A DNA stretch of 64,000 bases from Anoxybacterium sp963668245 (GCA_963668245.2 OY764195.2:1364001-1428000); one strand, 5' to 3'. Counted from the stretch's first letter, positions 48,688 to 57,674 are shown. Notes: generated by a model from the sequence alone, not told the origin. Translations and numbers: made by a program.

Positions 48688-49581
48688 ATGATGAAAAGTT
48701 ATGAAAAAGTAATTGAAAAATTGATCCTGTTATCTGCAGTGGTCGCGACCATATCCGTTGCTCTGATTACCATATTTATTTTTCAATCGGGTCTTCCGGT
48801 ATTAGTGGATTACGGCGTATTTCAGTTTATTTTTGGAACCACATGGTCCCCTACCAATGGAATGTATGGGATCTTACCATTGATTATAGGAACGCTATCT
48901 GTTACCTTGGGATCTCTTGTGATTGGCATTCCTACGGGGATTGCCTGTGCTGTATTCCTCTCTGAAATTTTACCAGCGAAATGGGCAAGAGTTTTTAAAT
49001 CTGCAATAGAATTATTGGCGGGAATTCCATCTGTTGTATATGGTTTCTTTGGCTTGGTGGTATTGGTTCCGGCTATTAGAAACTGGATTTTACCAGTTTA
49101 CCAAATTTTTCGCCCAGAAGCAAATGCTACCGGATTTAGTATTCTAGCCGGGGCTATTATACTAGCGATTATGATTTTACCTACGATTGTAAGTATTTCT
49201 GAAAACTCTATCGCTGCTGTTCCAAAAGAATTCAAGGAAGCGTCATTGGCCCTCGGTGCAAACAAAATGGAAACCATAATGAAAGTACTCATTCCAGCAG
49301 CAAAATCTGGGATTTTGTCATCAATCATACTGGGGATGGGGCGAGCAATTGGTGAGACGATGGCTGTCATACTTATTACTGGTAATATGGCAAAGGTTCC
49401 GGGGAGTATATTGGATCCAGTAGCAACCTTGACAGGTACCATTGCGATGGAGATGGGATATGCAGCACCAACCCATCAGCAAGCCTTGTTTGCAGTGGGT
49501 ATTGTCTTGTTCGTTATTATCATGCTTCTTAATATTATTGCACAATTTAGCATGAAAGGATTGGGAGGGAAGGCAAGCTGA
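48688..49581 (+). CDS. pstC: Phosphate ABC transporter permease PstC
   Basis: 297 residues with about six transmembrane segments. Carries the binding-protein-dependent permease EAA loop, KEASLALGANKMETIMKVLI, near residue 190, and the GRAIGETMAVILITG segment. Two consecutive ATGs at 48688 and 48691 fit one AAAGGA site; the second has the better spacing. First gene of the pst operon. In most genomes pstS precedes it; here no substrate-binding gene lies between phoR and pstC. Confidence 0.95.
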   Translation: MMKSYEKVIEKLILLSAVVATISVALITIFIFQSGLPVLVDYGVFQFIFGTTWSPTNGMYGILPLIIGTLSVTLGSLVIGIPTGIACAVFLSEILPAKWARVFKSAIELLAGIPSVVYGFFGLVVLVPAIRNWILPVYQIFRPEANATGFSILAGAIILAIMILPTIVSISENSIAAVPKEFKEASLALGANKMETIMKVLIPAAKSGILSSIILGMGRAIGETMAVILITGNMAKVPGSILDPVATLTGTIAMEMGYAAPTHQQALFAVGIVLFVIIMLLNIIAQFSMKGLGGKAS

Positions 49582-50453
49582 TGGAACATACACAAATTGA
49601 AAAACTGAATCGGCTAAAACAAGTAAAATCTGTGAAAAATGCTGTGTTCTATGGAGCGATTGGAATATTAGCAGCCATCACGTTAGCCGCGCTGATGATT
49701 ATTATTGGTTACATCTTAATTCATGGAATGTCAAATATCAATTTAGAGTTTTTAACGCAAGAACCAAGTAAAATGGGAAAAGAAGGCGGAATATTCTCTG
49801 TTATCGTTGGGACTCTTATGGTAACTGGCGTTGGAATTCTTATTGCTACACCAATCGGAATTTTCGCTGCGATTTACTTTACAGAATATGCCAAACCCGG
49901 AAAAGGTGTATATCTTATTCGTTTCTTTACTGAAATTCTTGCTGGAATACCATCAATTATTTTTGGTCTTTTCGGATTTGCATTCTTCGTAATTTTTCTG
50001 GGATTGGGCTGGTCTGTAATCTCTGGTGGTTTGACTTTAGCTTTAATGATATTGCCGACCTTGATTCGAGCAACTGAAGAATCTCTCAAAACGGTCCCCA
50101 TGTCATATCGAGAAGGCAGTTTGTCTTTGGGGGCAACCAAATGGCAGACTATCGTAAAGGTTATTCTGCCGTGCTGTAGGCCGGGAATATTGACGGGGTT
50201 GATATTAGGGATTGGAAGGGCTATTGGAGAAACTGCCGCAATCATGCTAACGGTAGGTGGATCTCTTCGTGTACCAACTTCAATTTTCGATTCCACAAGA
50301 ACTATGTCAGTACATTTATATATTTTGGCGGCAGAAGGATTATCTCAGGAAAAAACGTATGCAACAGCTGCACTGCTAATTTTTATTGTATTACTGATTA
50401 ATTTAGTGGCGAATTTGATTAGTCATAGACTTGGAGGAAAGAATGGAAATTAA
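49581..50453 (+). CDS. pstA: Phosphate ABC transporter permease PstA
   Basis: 290 residues, six predicted membrane segments. The EAA loop is in SYREGSLSLGATKWQTIVKV and is followed by GRAIGETAAIMLTVGG. It begins on the last base of the pstC stop codon (TGATG), with GGGAGGGAAGG as ribosome site, so it is translationally coupled to pstC. Together with PstC it forms the membrane channel. Confidence 0.95.
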   Translation: MEHTQIEKLNRLKQVKSVKNAVFYGAIGILAAITLAALMIIIGYILIHGMSNINLEFLTQEPSKMGKEGGIFSVIVGTLMVTGVGILIATPIGIFAAIYFTEYAKPGKGVYLIRFFTEILAGIPSIIFGLFGFAFFVIFLGLGWSVISGGLTLALMILPTLIRATEESLKTVPMSYREGSLSLGATKWQTIVKVILPCCRPGILTGLILGIGRAIGETAAIMLTVGGSLRVPTSIFDSTRTMSVHLYILAAEGLSQEKTYATAALLIFIVLLINLVANLISHRLGGKNGN

Positions 50454-51198
50454 ATTTGAGATTGATAAACTAAACTTATATTATGGTAGCTTTCAGGCAT
50501 TAAAAGAAATAGATATGAAAATACACGGAAATAAAATTACTGCCTTGATTGGACCGTCTGGTTGTGGGAAGTCCACTTTTTTAAGAACATTAAATCGTAT
50601 GAATGATTTAATACCGGGTGTCAGCATTGAGGGTACGATTCGATTCGACGGCAGAGATATCTATGGCAAAGATTATGATATAATCGAATTGAGAAAGCAT
50701 GTTGGAATGGTGTTTCAAAAGCCAAATCCATTTCCAAAATCAATTTATGAAAATATTGTCTATGGGCCCAGGGTGCATGGTGAAAAAGACAAGAGCAAGT
50801 TAGACCATATTGTAGAACGAACCTTAAAGGAAGTTGCACTTTGGGAAGAGGTAAAGGATCGATTGCACAAGCCTGCTCTAGGGCTTTCAGGTGGGCAACA
50901 ACAGAGACTTTGCATCGCAAGATGCCTTGCGGTAGAGCCACGGGTTATTCTTATGGATGAACCTACATCTGCCCTAGACCCTGTCGCTACTTCTAAAATT
51001 GAAGGCTTATTAGAAGAGTTGACGGGGAAGTATACCATTGTAATTGTTACTCACAATATGCAGCAAGCAGGACGTGTTTCTGATTACACATCATTTTTTC
51101 TAAATGGTAAGGTAATAGAAACAGACAAAACGGAAGCGATTTTCTCAAATCCAAAAGATAAAAAGACCGAGGATTATATTACAGGGAGGTTTGGATGA
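50443..51198 (+). CDS. pstB: Phosphate import ATP-binding protein PstB
   Basis: 251 residues. ABC ATPase: Walker A GPSGCGKST near residue 38, Q-loop in MVFQKPNPFPKSIYEN, signature LSGGQQQRLCIARCLA, Walker B VILMDEPTSALDP and a switch His in VTHNMQQAGR. The PNPFPKSIYENIVYG segment is characteristic of PstB. ATG 50443 is preferred because GGAGG is five bases before it; a TTG 12 bases upstream lies within that site. Overlaps the end of pstA by 11 bases. Confidence 0.96.
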   Translation: MEIKFEIDKLNLYYGSFQALKEIDMKIHGNKITALIGPSGCGKSTFLRTLNRMNDLIPGVSIEGTIRFDGRDIYGKDYDIIELRKHVGMVFQKPNPFPKSIYENIVYGPRVHGEKDKSKLDHIVERTLKEVALWEEVKDRLHKPALGLSGGQQQRLCIARCLAVEPRVILMDEPTSALDPVATSKIEGLLEELTGKYTIVIVTHNMQQAGRVSDYTSFFLNGKVIETDKTEAIFSNPKDKKTEDYITGRFG

Positions 51199-51851
51199 TG
51201 GTAGCGAGACCACAAATGGATCATGAAATCCATGAAATTACCAACGAATTATTAGAAATGACTGAATTGGTGGAAGCCACAATAAAAGATGCCATTAAAT
51301 CTTTACAGGAAAAAAATTCGGAATTGGCACGAAGTATTATAATGAATGATGAAAAAATTGATGATCTTGAAGATGAAATAAAGGACAGATGCTTAAAGTT
51401 CTTAGCGACACAACAGCCGTTAGCAGGAGATTTAAGGTACATGATTTCAGTTATGCAGATGGTTCGGGACTTAGAACGAATTGGAGACCACTGTGAGGAT
51501 ATTGCAAAGTATACTCTTCGTTTTGAAAATGAATCTTATATGAAAGAACTCGTTGATATACCAAGAATGGCAGAGATGGCTTCAAAAATGGTCAAGAATG
51601 CGATTGACTCATTTGTCAATCGAGACCTTCGCTTGGCGCGTAAGGTTTGGAAGGCCGATGAGGAAGTGGATGAGTTATTTCGAAATATTTATGATGAATT
51701 GATGGGCATCATTGATCAAGACGGAACGAAAGCAAATCAGAGTGTGATGTTTTTATTTATTGCGGCACATTTAGAACGAATTGCAGATTATGCAACAAAT
51801 GTGTGTGAAGAAACTGTCTTCGCCATGGAAGGCAATTATGTGATGGAGTAA
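51195..51851 (+). CDS. phoU: Phosphate transport regulator PhoU
   Basis: 218 residues made of two three-helix repeats typical of PhoU. Each repeat carries a conserved metal-binding motif, DLRYMISVMQMVRDLERIGD in the first and FLFIAAHLERIADYATN in the second. It connects Pst transport to PhoR signalling in other bacteria. The ATG (51195 or 51198) overlaps the pstB stop and has GGGAGG upstream. Last gene of the pst-phoU operon. Confidence 0.95.
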   Translation: MMVARPQMDHEIHEITNELLEMTELVEATIKDAIKSLQEKNSELARSIIMNDEKIDDLEDEIKDRCLKFLATQQPLAGDLRYMISVMQMVRDLERIGDHCEDIAKYTLRFENESYMKELVDIPRMAEMASKMVKNAIDSFVNRDLRLARKVWKADEEVDELFRNIYDELMGIIDQDGTKANQSVMFLFIAAHLERIADYATNVCEETVFAMEGNYVME

Positions 51852-51897
51852 AAAATACTTCTCCTTGTGTAGACTATACAAATTTACGATAAATGAT

Positions 51898-51975
51898 AGC
51901 GGAGATGCTGAAAAAAAGCGGCTAGGTACAGACGATGAAAAAATCATCTGAATCAAGCCCTTTTTTTGATGAAAA
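51898..51975 (+). repeat. Partial relative of the dispersed hairpin element (copy D)
   Basis: Contains CTAGGTACAGACGATGAAA, matching the conserved block of copies A-C, a GATGA/TCATC hairpin and GAATCAAG, then a T-run. A GATGC-GAA motif about 25 bases upstream also resembles copy A. The second half (CCTAAATTCTG) is absent. The T-run makes it a possible terminator for pst-phoU. Confidence 0.5.
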
Positions 51976-52067
51976 TGGTTCCATAATTATTATTTTTGAT
52001 GTATAATTATTCATGGTTTAAATCATTTTCTTTAGAAATGAGAATTAAGAGAAGGAAGGTAAAAACA

Positions 52068-52856
52068 ATGAAAAAGAAGGCATTATTTATGATACTACTT
52101 GCATTTACTATGGTCTTTGCCATGGCAGGCTGTGGCGGGAGTGATCAAGCAACGGATTCGGCTGAAGATACGGTTCCTACCTATAAAGTTGCTATGGAGC
52201 CAACGTTCCCGCCATTCGATTCGGTTGATGAAGATACTCAAGAATTAATTGGATTTGATGTTGATATGATGGAAGCAATTGCAGCAGATCAAGGGTTTAA
52301 ATTAGAATGGGTAAATATGGGGTTTGATGGATTGATTCCAGCCTTAGAAGCTGGAAACATTGACATTATTGCTTCTGGTATGAATGCTAGTGAAGATAGA
52401 CGAGAAAAAGTTGATTTTTCCACGACATATTATGATTCAGGCCTTGTAGTAGCAATTAAAGCTGGCAATACTGCGATTACGAGTATTGATGATTTGACTA
52501 CTGACATGAAAGCAGGTGGTCAAATTGGTACAACGGGTGCAGACTTAGCAACAGACCTTTATAATGAAGGTAAAATAAAAGAAGCAAAAATCTATAATGG
52601 ATTAGATGTTGCGGTTATGGATTTACAGAATGGTACAATTGATGCGTTAATCAATGACCTTCCTGTAACAAAAGCCTACATGGATTCAAAACCAGGAACC
52701 ATTGAAATTGTAGGAGACGTTTTAAATGCAGAATCTTACGGTTTTGCAGTGAAAAAAGGCAATTCGGAATTACTGAATCAAATCAACCAGGGTATGCAAA
52801 ACCTAAAAGATAATGGACAATTTGATGAAATCTATGATAAATGGTTAAACAACTAA
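52068..52856 (+). CDS. Polar amino-acid ABC transporter substrate-binding lipoprotein
   Basis: 262 residues. Lipoprotein signal with lipobox AMAGC and Cys22. The mature part is a family 3 (GlnH/HisJ-type) binding protein: YKVAMEPTFPPFDSVDEDT at its start, ELIGFDVDMMEAIA, and the DALINDLPVTKAYM region. The likely ligand is a polar or basic amino acid; the exact one cannot be told. ATG 52068 has AAGGAAGG upstream. A terminator and a separate promoter lie between it and the permease, allowing higher expression of the binding protein. Confidence 0.9.
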   Translation: MKKKALFMILLAFTMVFAMAGCGGSDQATDSAEDTVPTYKVAMEPTFPPFDSVDEDTQELIGFDVDMMEAIAADQGFKLEWVNMGFDGLIPALEAGNIDIIASGMNASEDRREKVDFSTTYYDSGLVVAIKAGNTAITSIDDLTTDMKAGGQIGTTGADLATDLYNEGKIKEAKIYNGLDVAVMDLQNGTIDALINDLPVTKAYMDSKPGTIEIVGDVLNAESYGFAVKKGNSELLNQINQGMQNLKDNGQFDEIYDKWLNN

Positions 52857-52896
52857 GGATTAAGTAACGGATAAAGAGAACGATAAAGGCATCGAC

Positions 52897-52935
52897 AAGA
52901 AAGTTTGCCATCAGGCAAACTTTCTTGCTATTTTA
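52897..52935 (+). terminator. Terminator after the substrate-binding gene
   Basis: 13-bp AAGAAAGTTTGCC/GGCAAACTTTCTT stem, loop ATCA, weak T-rich tail; leaky termination is likely because the tail is interrupted. Confidence 0.75.
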
Positions 52936-52953
52936 TCTATAGCACGTTATGAT
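52925..52953 (+). promoter_or_regulatory. Promoter of the permease/ATPase genes
   Basis: TTGCTA (52925-52930), a 17-base spacer and TATGAT (52948-52953). The -35 box overlaps the foot of the preceding terminator. Confidence 0.65.
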
Positions 52954-52986
52954 AGAAAAAAAAGATATCGTGTAAGGAGTAACAAA

Positions 52987-53661
52987 TTGAGTATATATTT
53001 AAAAGGAATTGGCATTGCATATAGCGGGATTGTTGTGACGCTTGAAATTACGATTTGTGCGGTTTTAATAGGTGTAGTTTTAGGGTTGATTGTAGCTCTT
53101 GGAAAAATGTCAAATTTAAAACCAGTTCGTATTCTCTTTTCTGTGTATGTTGAAATGCTAAGAGGCACCCCTCTCGTTGTGCAAGCATTGATTGTTTATG
53201 CAGGTGTCCCTATGCTGGCGCAAAAATATGGGATTCCATTTCGTTGGGATAACCCCGCTGTGGCGTCGATTTTAGTATGCGGAGTAAACAGCTCGGCCTA
53301 TGTTGCTGAGATTATTCGAAGCGGATTACAGGCGGTTGATAAAGGGCAGATGGAAGCGGCTAGGACATTGGGAATGAGTCACGTGCAAGCAATGCGGTTT
53401 GTTATTGTACCGCAAGCATTTCGTATTATACTACCAGCACTTGCCAATGAATTTATTGCATTATTGAAAGAAACAGCAGTATTGAGTATCATCTCAGTGG
53501 TTGAGGTTACTCGCAGAAGTATGCTTTGGGCGGCAGCTACATTTGAAGCATGGCCTGCATATTTAGGTACGGCTTTTGTATATTTGAGTATAACAATTCC
53601 ACTATCTAGGTTGGTAGCATATTTGGAAAGGAGGATGGCGCAAAGTGATAGAAGTAAATAA
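52987..53661 (+). CDS. Amino-acid ABC transporter permease
   Basis: 224 residues, about five transmembrane segments. HisMQ/GlnP-type permease with the family segments EMLRGTPLVVQALIVY near residue 57 and the EAA loop GQMEAARTLGMSHVQAMRFV near residue 122. Start TTG 52987 is supported by AAGGAG seven bases upstream. It overlaps the ATPase gene by 17 bases. A homodimer is likely since only one permease gene is present. Confidence 0.93.
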   Translation: MSIYLKGIGIAYSGIVVTLEITICAVLIGVVLGLIVALGKMSNLKPVRILFSVYVEMLRGTPLVVQALIVYAGVPMLAQKYGIPFRWDNPAVASILVCGVNSSAYVAEIIRSGLQAVDKGQMEAARTLGMSHVQAMRFVIVPQAFRIILPALANEFIALLKETAVLSIISVVEVTRRSMLWAAATFEAWPAYLGTAFVYLSITIPLSRLVAYLERRMAQSDRSK

Positions 53662-54367
53662 TTTAGTCAAGGAATATGGGAAATTACGTGTACTGAAAGG
53701 AATTTCAGAAACAATTAAAGAAAACGAAGTGGTTTGTGTCATTGGCCCTTCTGGTTCGGGAAAAAGCACCTTCTTGCGATGTATTAACCTTCTTGAGGTA
53801 CCTACGTCTGGAGAGGTTTACATTGATGGAGAACAAATCAATCGTAAAGAAGCGGATATCAATCTTGTACGAAAAAAATTAGGTATGGTATTTCAAAACT
53901 TCAACTTGTTTCCTCATATGACAACCCTTGAAAATGTTACGATCAGCCCAATTCAAGTGAATAAAACATCAAAGGCAGAAGCAGAAAAAGAAGGACTTGA
54001 TCTTTTGCAAATGGTTGGACTTAAAGATAAAGCTGGTGTATATCCAGGTTCCTTGTCTGGCGGGCAAAAACAACGAGCGGCTATTGCAAGGGCGCTTGCA
54101 ATGAAACCAGAAATCATGCTTTTTGATGAACCGACTTCTGCGCTGGATCCTGAGATGGTGGGGGAAGTTCTTCAAGTAATGAAAGATTTGGCACATAGGG
54201 GGATGACTATGGTGATTGTTACCCATGAGATGGGTTTTGCAAGGGAAGTTTCTGATCGCGTATTGTTTATGGATGAAGGATTGATTGTGGAGCAGGGAAG
54301 TCCTGAAAGTATTTTTGGGAATCCGCAAAATGAGAGGACCAAGAGTTTTCTTAGTAAAGTACTATAA
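53645..54367 (+). CDS. Amino-acid ABC transporter ATP-binding protein (GlnQ-like)
   Basis: 240 residues. Walker A GPSGSGKST near residue 35, Q-loop MVFQNFNLFPHMT, signature LSGGQKQRAAIARALA, Walker B IMLFDEPTSALDPEM and switch His in VTHEMGFAREVSDR. This combination is typical of the polar amino-acid (GlnQ/HisP/ArtM) group. Start GTG, with AAGGAGG about ten bases upstream. Completes a three-gene importer with the preceding permease and binding protein. Confidence 0.95.
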   Translation: MIEVNNLVKEYGKLRVLKGISETIKENEVVCVIGPSGSGKSTFLRCINLLEVPTSGEVYIDGEQINRKEADINLVRKKLGMVFQNFNLFPHMTTLENVTISPIQVNKTSKAEAEKEGLDLLQMVGLKDKAGVYPGSLSGGQKQRAAIARALAMKPEIMLFDEPTSALDPEMVGEVLQVMKDLAHRGMTMVIVTHEMGFAREVSDRVLFMDEGLIVEQGSPESIFGNPQNERTKSFLSKVL

Positions 54368-54381
54368 CGACAGAGCACGCT

Positions 54382-54416
54382 AACCGTGAGCAATAGAAAA
54401 CTCACGGTTTTTTTGT
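54382..54416 (+). terminator. Terminator after the ABC ATPase
   Basis: AACCGTGAG/CTCACGGTT stem (54382-54390 with 54401-54409) followed by TTTTTTT. Confidence 0.9.
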
Positions 54417-54463
54417 AGGGGGAGCACTTTCGTTTTTAAGATATAACTTGTTTGATTCAGATA

Positions 54464-54472
54464 TGATATAAT
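54464..54472 (+). promoter_or_regulatory. Extended -10 promoter of the crcB pair
   Basis: TGATATAAT at 54464-54472. The leader contains a GATAGC/GCTATC hairpin but not the conserved sequence of a fluoride riboswitch. Confidence 0.6.
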
Positions 54473-54563
54473 ATTTTAATGAGTATTGTGACTATGAAAA
54501 AAACGATAGCTGTTTTGCTATCAGTTGATTTTGAAAGCAACTGCTAATGCAATGAGGAAGAAT

Positions 54564-54944
54564 ATGAAGTATTTTTACATTGGGATTTTTGGAGCACTTG
54601 GTGCATTGACCAGGTATTATATTGGGATCCATTTTGCCTATGATATGTTTCCCTACCATACACTGATGATTAATCTCTTAGGATGTTTTTTGCTGGCATG
54701 TTTGGTGACATATTTTGTGGAGGTTCCTTGGATGTCCCGTGATCTATTTTTGGGTATGGGGACTGGATTTATGGGTTCTTTTACGACCTTTTCTGCATTT
54801 AGTGTTGAAACAATCAATTTGTTCCTTTCCAATGAGATCTTCCTTGGAACAGCTTATATTCTGGGAAGTTTAGTCGGAGGATTTGTTGCGGCGGGCATGG
54901 GAGTGTTGATAGCAAAAGAACTTCAACGTATCAAGGAGGTTTAG
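54564..54944 (+). CDS. crcB: CrcB/Fluc fluoride channel, first copy
   Basis: 126 residues with four transmembrane helices. Small dual-topology channel that exports fluoride. Family motifs: GALGALTRYYIG near the start, NLLGCFLLA with the conserved Asn, and GTGFMGSFTTFSAFSVE (the Gly-Phe-x-Gly-x-x-Thr-Thr-Phe-Ser signature). ATG 54564 has GAGGAAG upstream. A second copy begins three bases after the stop, as in many Firmicutes where two CrcB proteins pair as a heterodimer. Confidence 0.95.
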   Translation: MKYFYIGIFGALGALTRYYIGIHFAYDMFPYHTLMINLLGCFLLACLVTYFVEVPWMSRDLFLGMGTGFMGSFTTFSAFSVETINLFLSNEIFLGTAYILGSLVGGFVAAGMGVLIAKELQRIKEV

Positions 54945-54947
54945 CCA

Positions 54948-55313
54948 ATGGGTCTGAACGAAATGCTGGTTATGGCGGGAGGAGCAGCTGGTGCGGTTTG
55001 CCGATTTGCGTTTACTATAAAAATGAAGCGAATGATATCAACTGAATTTCCCCTTGCCACCTTTCTAATAAATGGAATTGGATCCTTTCTTTTAGGGTTC
55101 TTGATTTCGGTTTGTCCAGTACTATCTGTACAATTGTTGTTGGGAACAGGATTTATGGGGGGCTTCACTACTTTTTCAACCTTCCAACTGGAAAATATTA
55201 CATTGCTTCGGAGAAGATTCTTTGGAGTGATGTTATTGAATATGTTTCTATCTACAGTTCTTTGTATTCTCTTAGCCTGGATTGGTTTTCAAGCTGGAAA
55301 CGGATGGCAATGA
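54948..55313 (+). CDS. crcB: CrcB/Fluc fluoride channel, second copy
   Basis: 121 residues with four transmembrane helices. Same family as the preceding gene: GGAAGAVCRFAF near residue 11, NGIGSFLLGF, and GTGFMGGFTTFSTFQLEN. AAGGAGG precedes the ATG and overlaps the previous gene's end. The two proteins differ enough to suggest the usual antiparallel heterodimer. Confidence 0.95.
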   Translation: MGLNEMLVMAGGAAGAVCRFAFTIKMKRMISTEFPLATFLINGIGSFLLGFLISVCPVLSVQLLLGTGFMGGFTTFSTFQLENITLLRRRFFGVMLLNMFLSTVLCILLAWIGFQAGNGWQ

Positions 55314-55335
55314 AGAAGCAACGGGATATTATTCT

Positions 55336-55364
55336 TTGTTTTTTTATTGTAATGGTTGTATAAT
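55336..55364 (+). promoter_or_regulatory. Promoter of the beta-CASP nuclease gene
   Basis: TTGTTT (55336-55341), a 17-base spacer and TATAAT (55359-55364). Confidence 0.65.
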
Positions 55365-55407
55365 AATGACAAAGATTTTATGACAAATAATGATAGGGGG
55401 ATTGTGA

Positions 55408-57057
55408 ATGAAAATCAAATTCTTGGGGGCAGCAATGTCAGTGACTGGTAGTTGCCATTTGATTACTACAGAGCAACATAAAATATTACTTGATTGCGGA
55501 CAGTTTCAGGGGAATAAATCCCTGGAAGCTTTGAATGAAGAGGATTTTGGCTTTGATCCAACGGAGATAGATTTTGTGATTTTAAGCCATGCGCATATTG
55601 ACCATAGCGGAAGAATTCCACTTCTTAGCAAGCGAGGCTTTAAAGGAGAAATCTACTGCACCGATGCCACGGCAGATTTGGCTACGATTATGCTAAAAGA
55701 TAGCGGATATATCCATGAAAAGGAAGCGGAATGGACTAATCGAAAAGCAGAGCGTTCTGGAAAACCTATGGTAGAACCATTATACACATTCCTTGATGCA
55801 GAAGATGCTGTGAAGTTATTTCATCCAATCCTATATGGGCAGCTTTTTGAAGTAAATTCAGATATTAAAATTCGATTTAATGATGCAGGACATATTCTTG
55901 GATCCGCCAGTGTAGAACTTTGGGTAGAAGAAGGCGAGGCAGAGACTAAGGTGGTGTTCTCTGGGGATATTGGTGTAAAAGATAAGCCGATTTTGAGAAA
56001 TCCACAGCTCATTGAGGAAGCAGATTATCTGATTATGGAAACGACATATGGTGATCGGGTTCACGAATCAAATGTAGATAGTCTAGACAAATTTTTTGAC
56101 ATTATATTAAAAACCGCCAAAAGAGGTGGAACAATCGTTGTTCCTTCATTTGCTGTAGGAAGAACACAAGAGCTAATTTACCAATTGAATCGATTTTATG
56201 AGGACAATGCGGCGTACAAGGCACAACTTGATAATATAATGGTATACGTAGACAGCCCACTTGCTACGACAGCAACTGAAATATTTAGACGAAATGCCCA
56301 GGTCTTTGACGACGAAACAAGGGAGTATATTTTAAACGGGGATAATCCACTGGATTTTAAAAATCTAGTTTTCACAAGAAGTAGCGAAGAATCCAGACAA
56401 CTGAATTTTAATACAGCACCAAAAATAATCATTTCGGCCAGTGGTATGTGTGATGCAGGGCGTATTAAGCATCACTTGAAGCATCACCTTTGGGATCCTA
56501 AATGCAGTGTTGTATTTGTTGGTTACCAAGCAGAAGGCACGTTAGGTCGCTCCATCGTGAATGGGGATAAGGATGTTTCGATTTTTGGTGAGAAGATTCA
56601 TGTAAATGCTGAAATTCATTATTTAGAAGGGTTTTCTGGTCATGCAGATAGAGAAGGCTTGTTAGAGTGGATATCTGGTTTTAAAAAGAAACCAAAAAGA
56701 GTTTTCTTGGTTCACGGTGAAGAACAGTCCAAAAAAGGATTTTCTCAGACAGTGAAATTAGCATTGGGATATGATTGCACCATTGTGGAAGATGTTTCTG
56801 AATATGATTTATCGACGGATGAAAGGCTAAGTCTTGAAAATACCAGAAATAAAATTGTAACGCATGAAGATCTTGCGAAAGTGAAAAACCATCTTTCTAA
56901 AATACATGATGAGTTGGAAACTATTTTATATCATACTAATTTGGCGGTTGGAGATGGCACTAGTGAAGAAAGAGCTAGCGAAATTAATAATATCATATTG
57001 GAATTGGAAAAAAGCTCTCTAAAATTAGGTACTGCTTTGGCGAAAAGAGAGGAATAG
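55408..57057 (+). CDS. Metallo-beta-lactamase/beta-CASP ribonuclease (KH-less CPSF-type)
   Basis: 549 residues. N-terminal MBL fold with the zinc motif HAHIDH (His61, His63, Asp65, His66), a beta-CASP domain containing VPSFAVGRTQELIYQLNRF, and the RMMBL C-terminal part with SGHADREGLLEWI and VHGEEQSK. It is longer than simple members of the family by a C-terminal helical extension of about 85 residues. Relatives process RNA 3' or 5' ends in archaea and bacteria (a YSH1/TTHA0252-like group). Its role here is presumed RNA processing, and it is not RNase J by domain order. Confidence 0.88.
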   Translation: MKIKFLGAAMSVTGSCHLITTEQHKILLDCGQFQGNKSLEALNEEDFGFDPTEIDFVILSHAHIDHSGRIPLLSKRGFKGEIYCTDATADLATIMLKDSGYIHEKEAEWTNRKAERSGKPMVEPLYTFLDAEDAVKLFHPILYGQLFEVNSDIKIRFNDAGHILGSASVELWVEEGEAETKVVFSGDIGVKDKPILRNPQLIEEADYLIMETTYGDRVHESNVDSLDKFFDIILKTAKRGGTIVVPSFAVGRTQELIYQLNRFYEDNAAYKAQLDNIMVYVDSPLATTATEIFRRNAQVFDDETREYILNGDNPLDFKNLVFTRSSEESRQLNFNTAPKIIISASGMCDAGRIKHHLKHHLWDPKCSVVFVGYQAEGTLGRSIVNGDKDVSIFGEKIHVNAEIHYLEGFSGHADREGLLEWISGFKKKPKRVFLVHGEEQSKKGFSQTVKLALGYDCTIVEDVSEYDLSTDERLSLENTRNKIVTHEDLAKVKNHLSKIHDELETILYHTNLAVGDGTSEERASEINNIILELEKSSLKLGTALAKREE

Positions 57058-57059
57058 AG

Positions 57060-57674
57060 ATGAAAGATACTATTGTGATTGGAATTGCAGGAGGGACTGG
57101 CTCTGGTAAAACAACAATGATAAATCGTATCAAAAAAGAATTTGACAATGATATTACTATTCTGAGCCATGATTTTTATTACAAAGAAAACAGTCATCTT
57201 CCATTAGAGGAACGCGAAAAACTGAATTATGACCATCCAAATTCTTTTGAGACTGGATTGCTAGTGGAGCATATCAAACAGTTAAAAAGAGGGGAATCAA
57301 TCCAACGGCCAGTATATGATTTTGTGATCCATAATAGAAAAGAAGAACGGATTTTGATGGTTCCTGCAAAGGTTGTGATTGTGGAAGGTATTCTTATTTT
57401 TGAAAATCGTGATCTTTTAGATTTGTTTGATATCAAGGTGTTTATAGACACGGATGCAGATGTTCGGATTATCAGAAGGATTTTGAGGGATGTAAAAGAG
57501 AGAGGAAGAAGTCTGGATTCTGTTATTAATCAATACCTAACTACGGTTAAGCTAATGCATGAAGAATTTGTAGAGCCTAGTAAAAAGAATGCAGATATTA
57601 TTATCCCGGAAGGGGGATATAATATTGTTGCTCTTCAAATGCTCAATGATCGGATTAAGACTTTGTTAGGATAA
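57060..57674 (+). CDS. udk: Uridine kinase
   Basis: 204 residues. Phosphorylates uridine and cytidine. P-loop GGTGSGKTT at residues 11-19, LSHDFYYK, and RRILRDVKERGRSLDSV covering the lid region. It starts two bases after the nuclease gene, so the two share a transcript. PRK-type relatives could overlap in sequence; the length and motifs fit Udk well. Confidence 0.93.
   Translation: MKDTIVIGIAGGTGSGKTTMINRIKKEFDNDITILSHDFYYKENSHLPLEEREKLNYDHPNSFETGLLVEHIKQLKRGESIQRPVYDFVIHNRKEERILMVPAKVVIVEGILIFENRDLLDLFDIKVFIDTDADVRIIRRILRDVKERGRSLDSVINQYLTTVKLMHEEFVEPSKKNADIIIPEGGYNIVALQMLNDRIKTLLG

Noticed and set aside
52068..52856. Binding protein as the missing PstS
   Set aside because: Its sequence is of the amino-acid family 3 type, and permease and ATPase genes of the same type follow.
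54417..54563. Fluoride riboswitch before crcB
   Set aside because: The conserved GATGG and distal pseudoknot sequences are not present; only a simple hairpin is seen.
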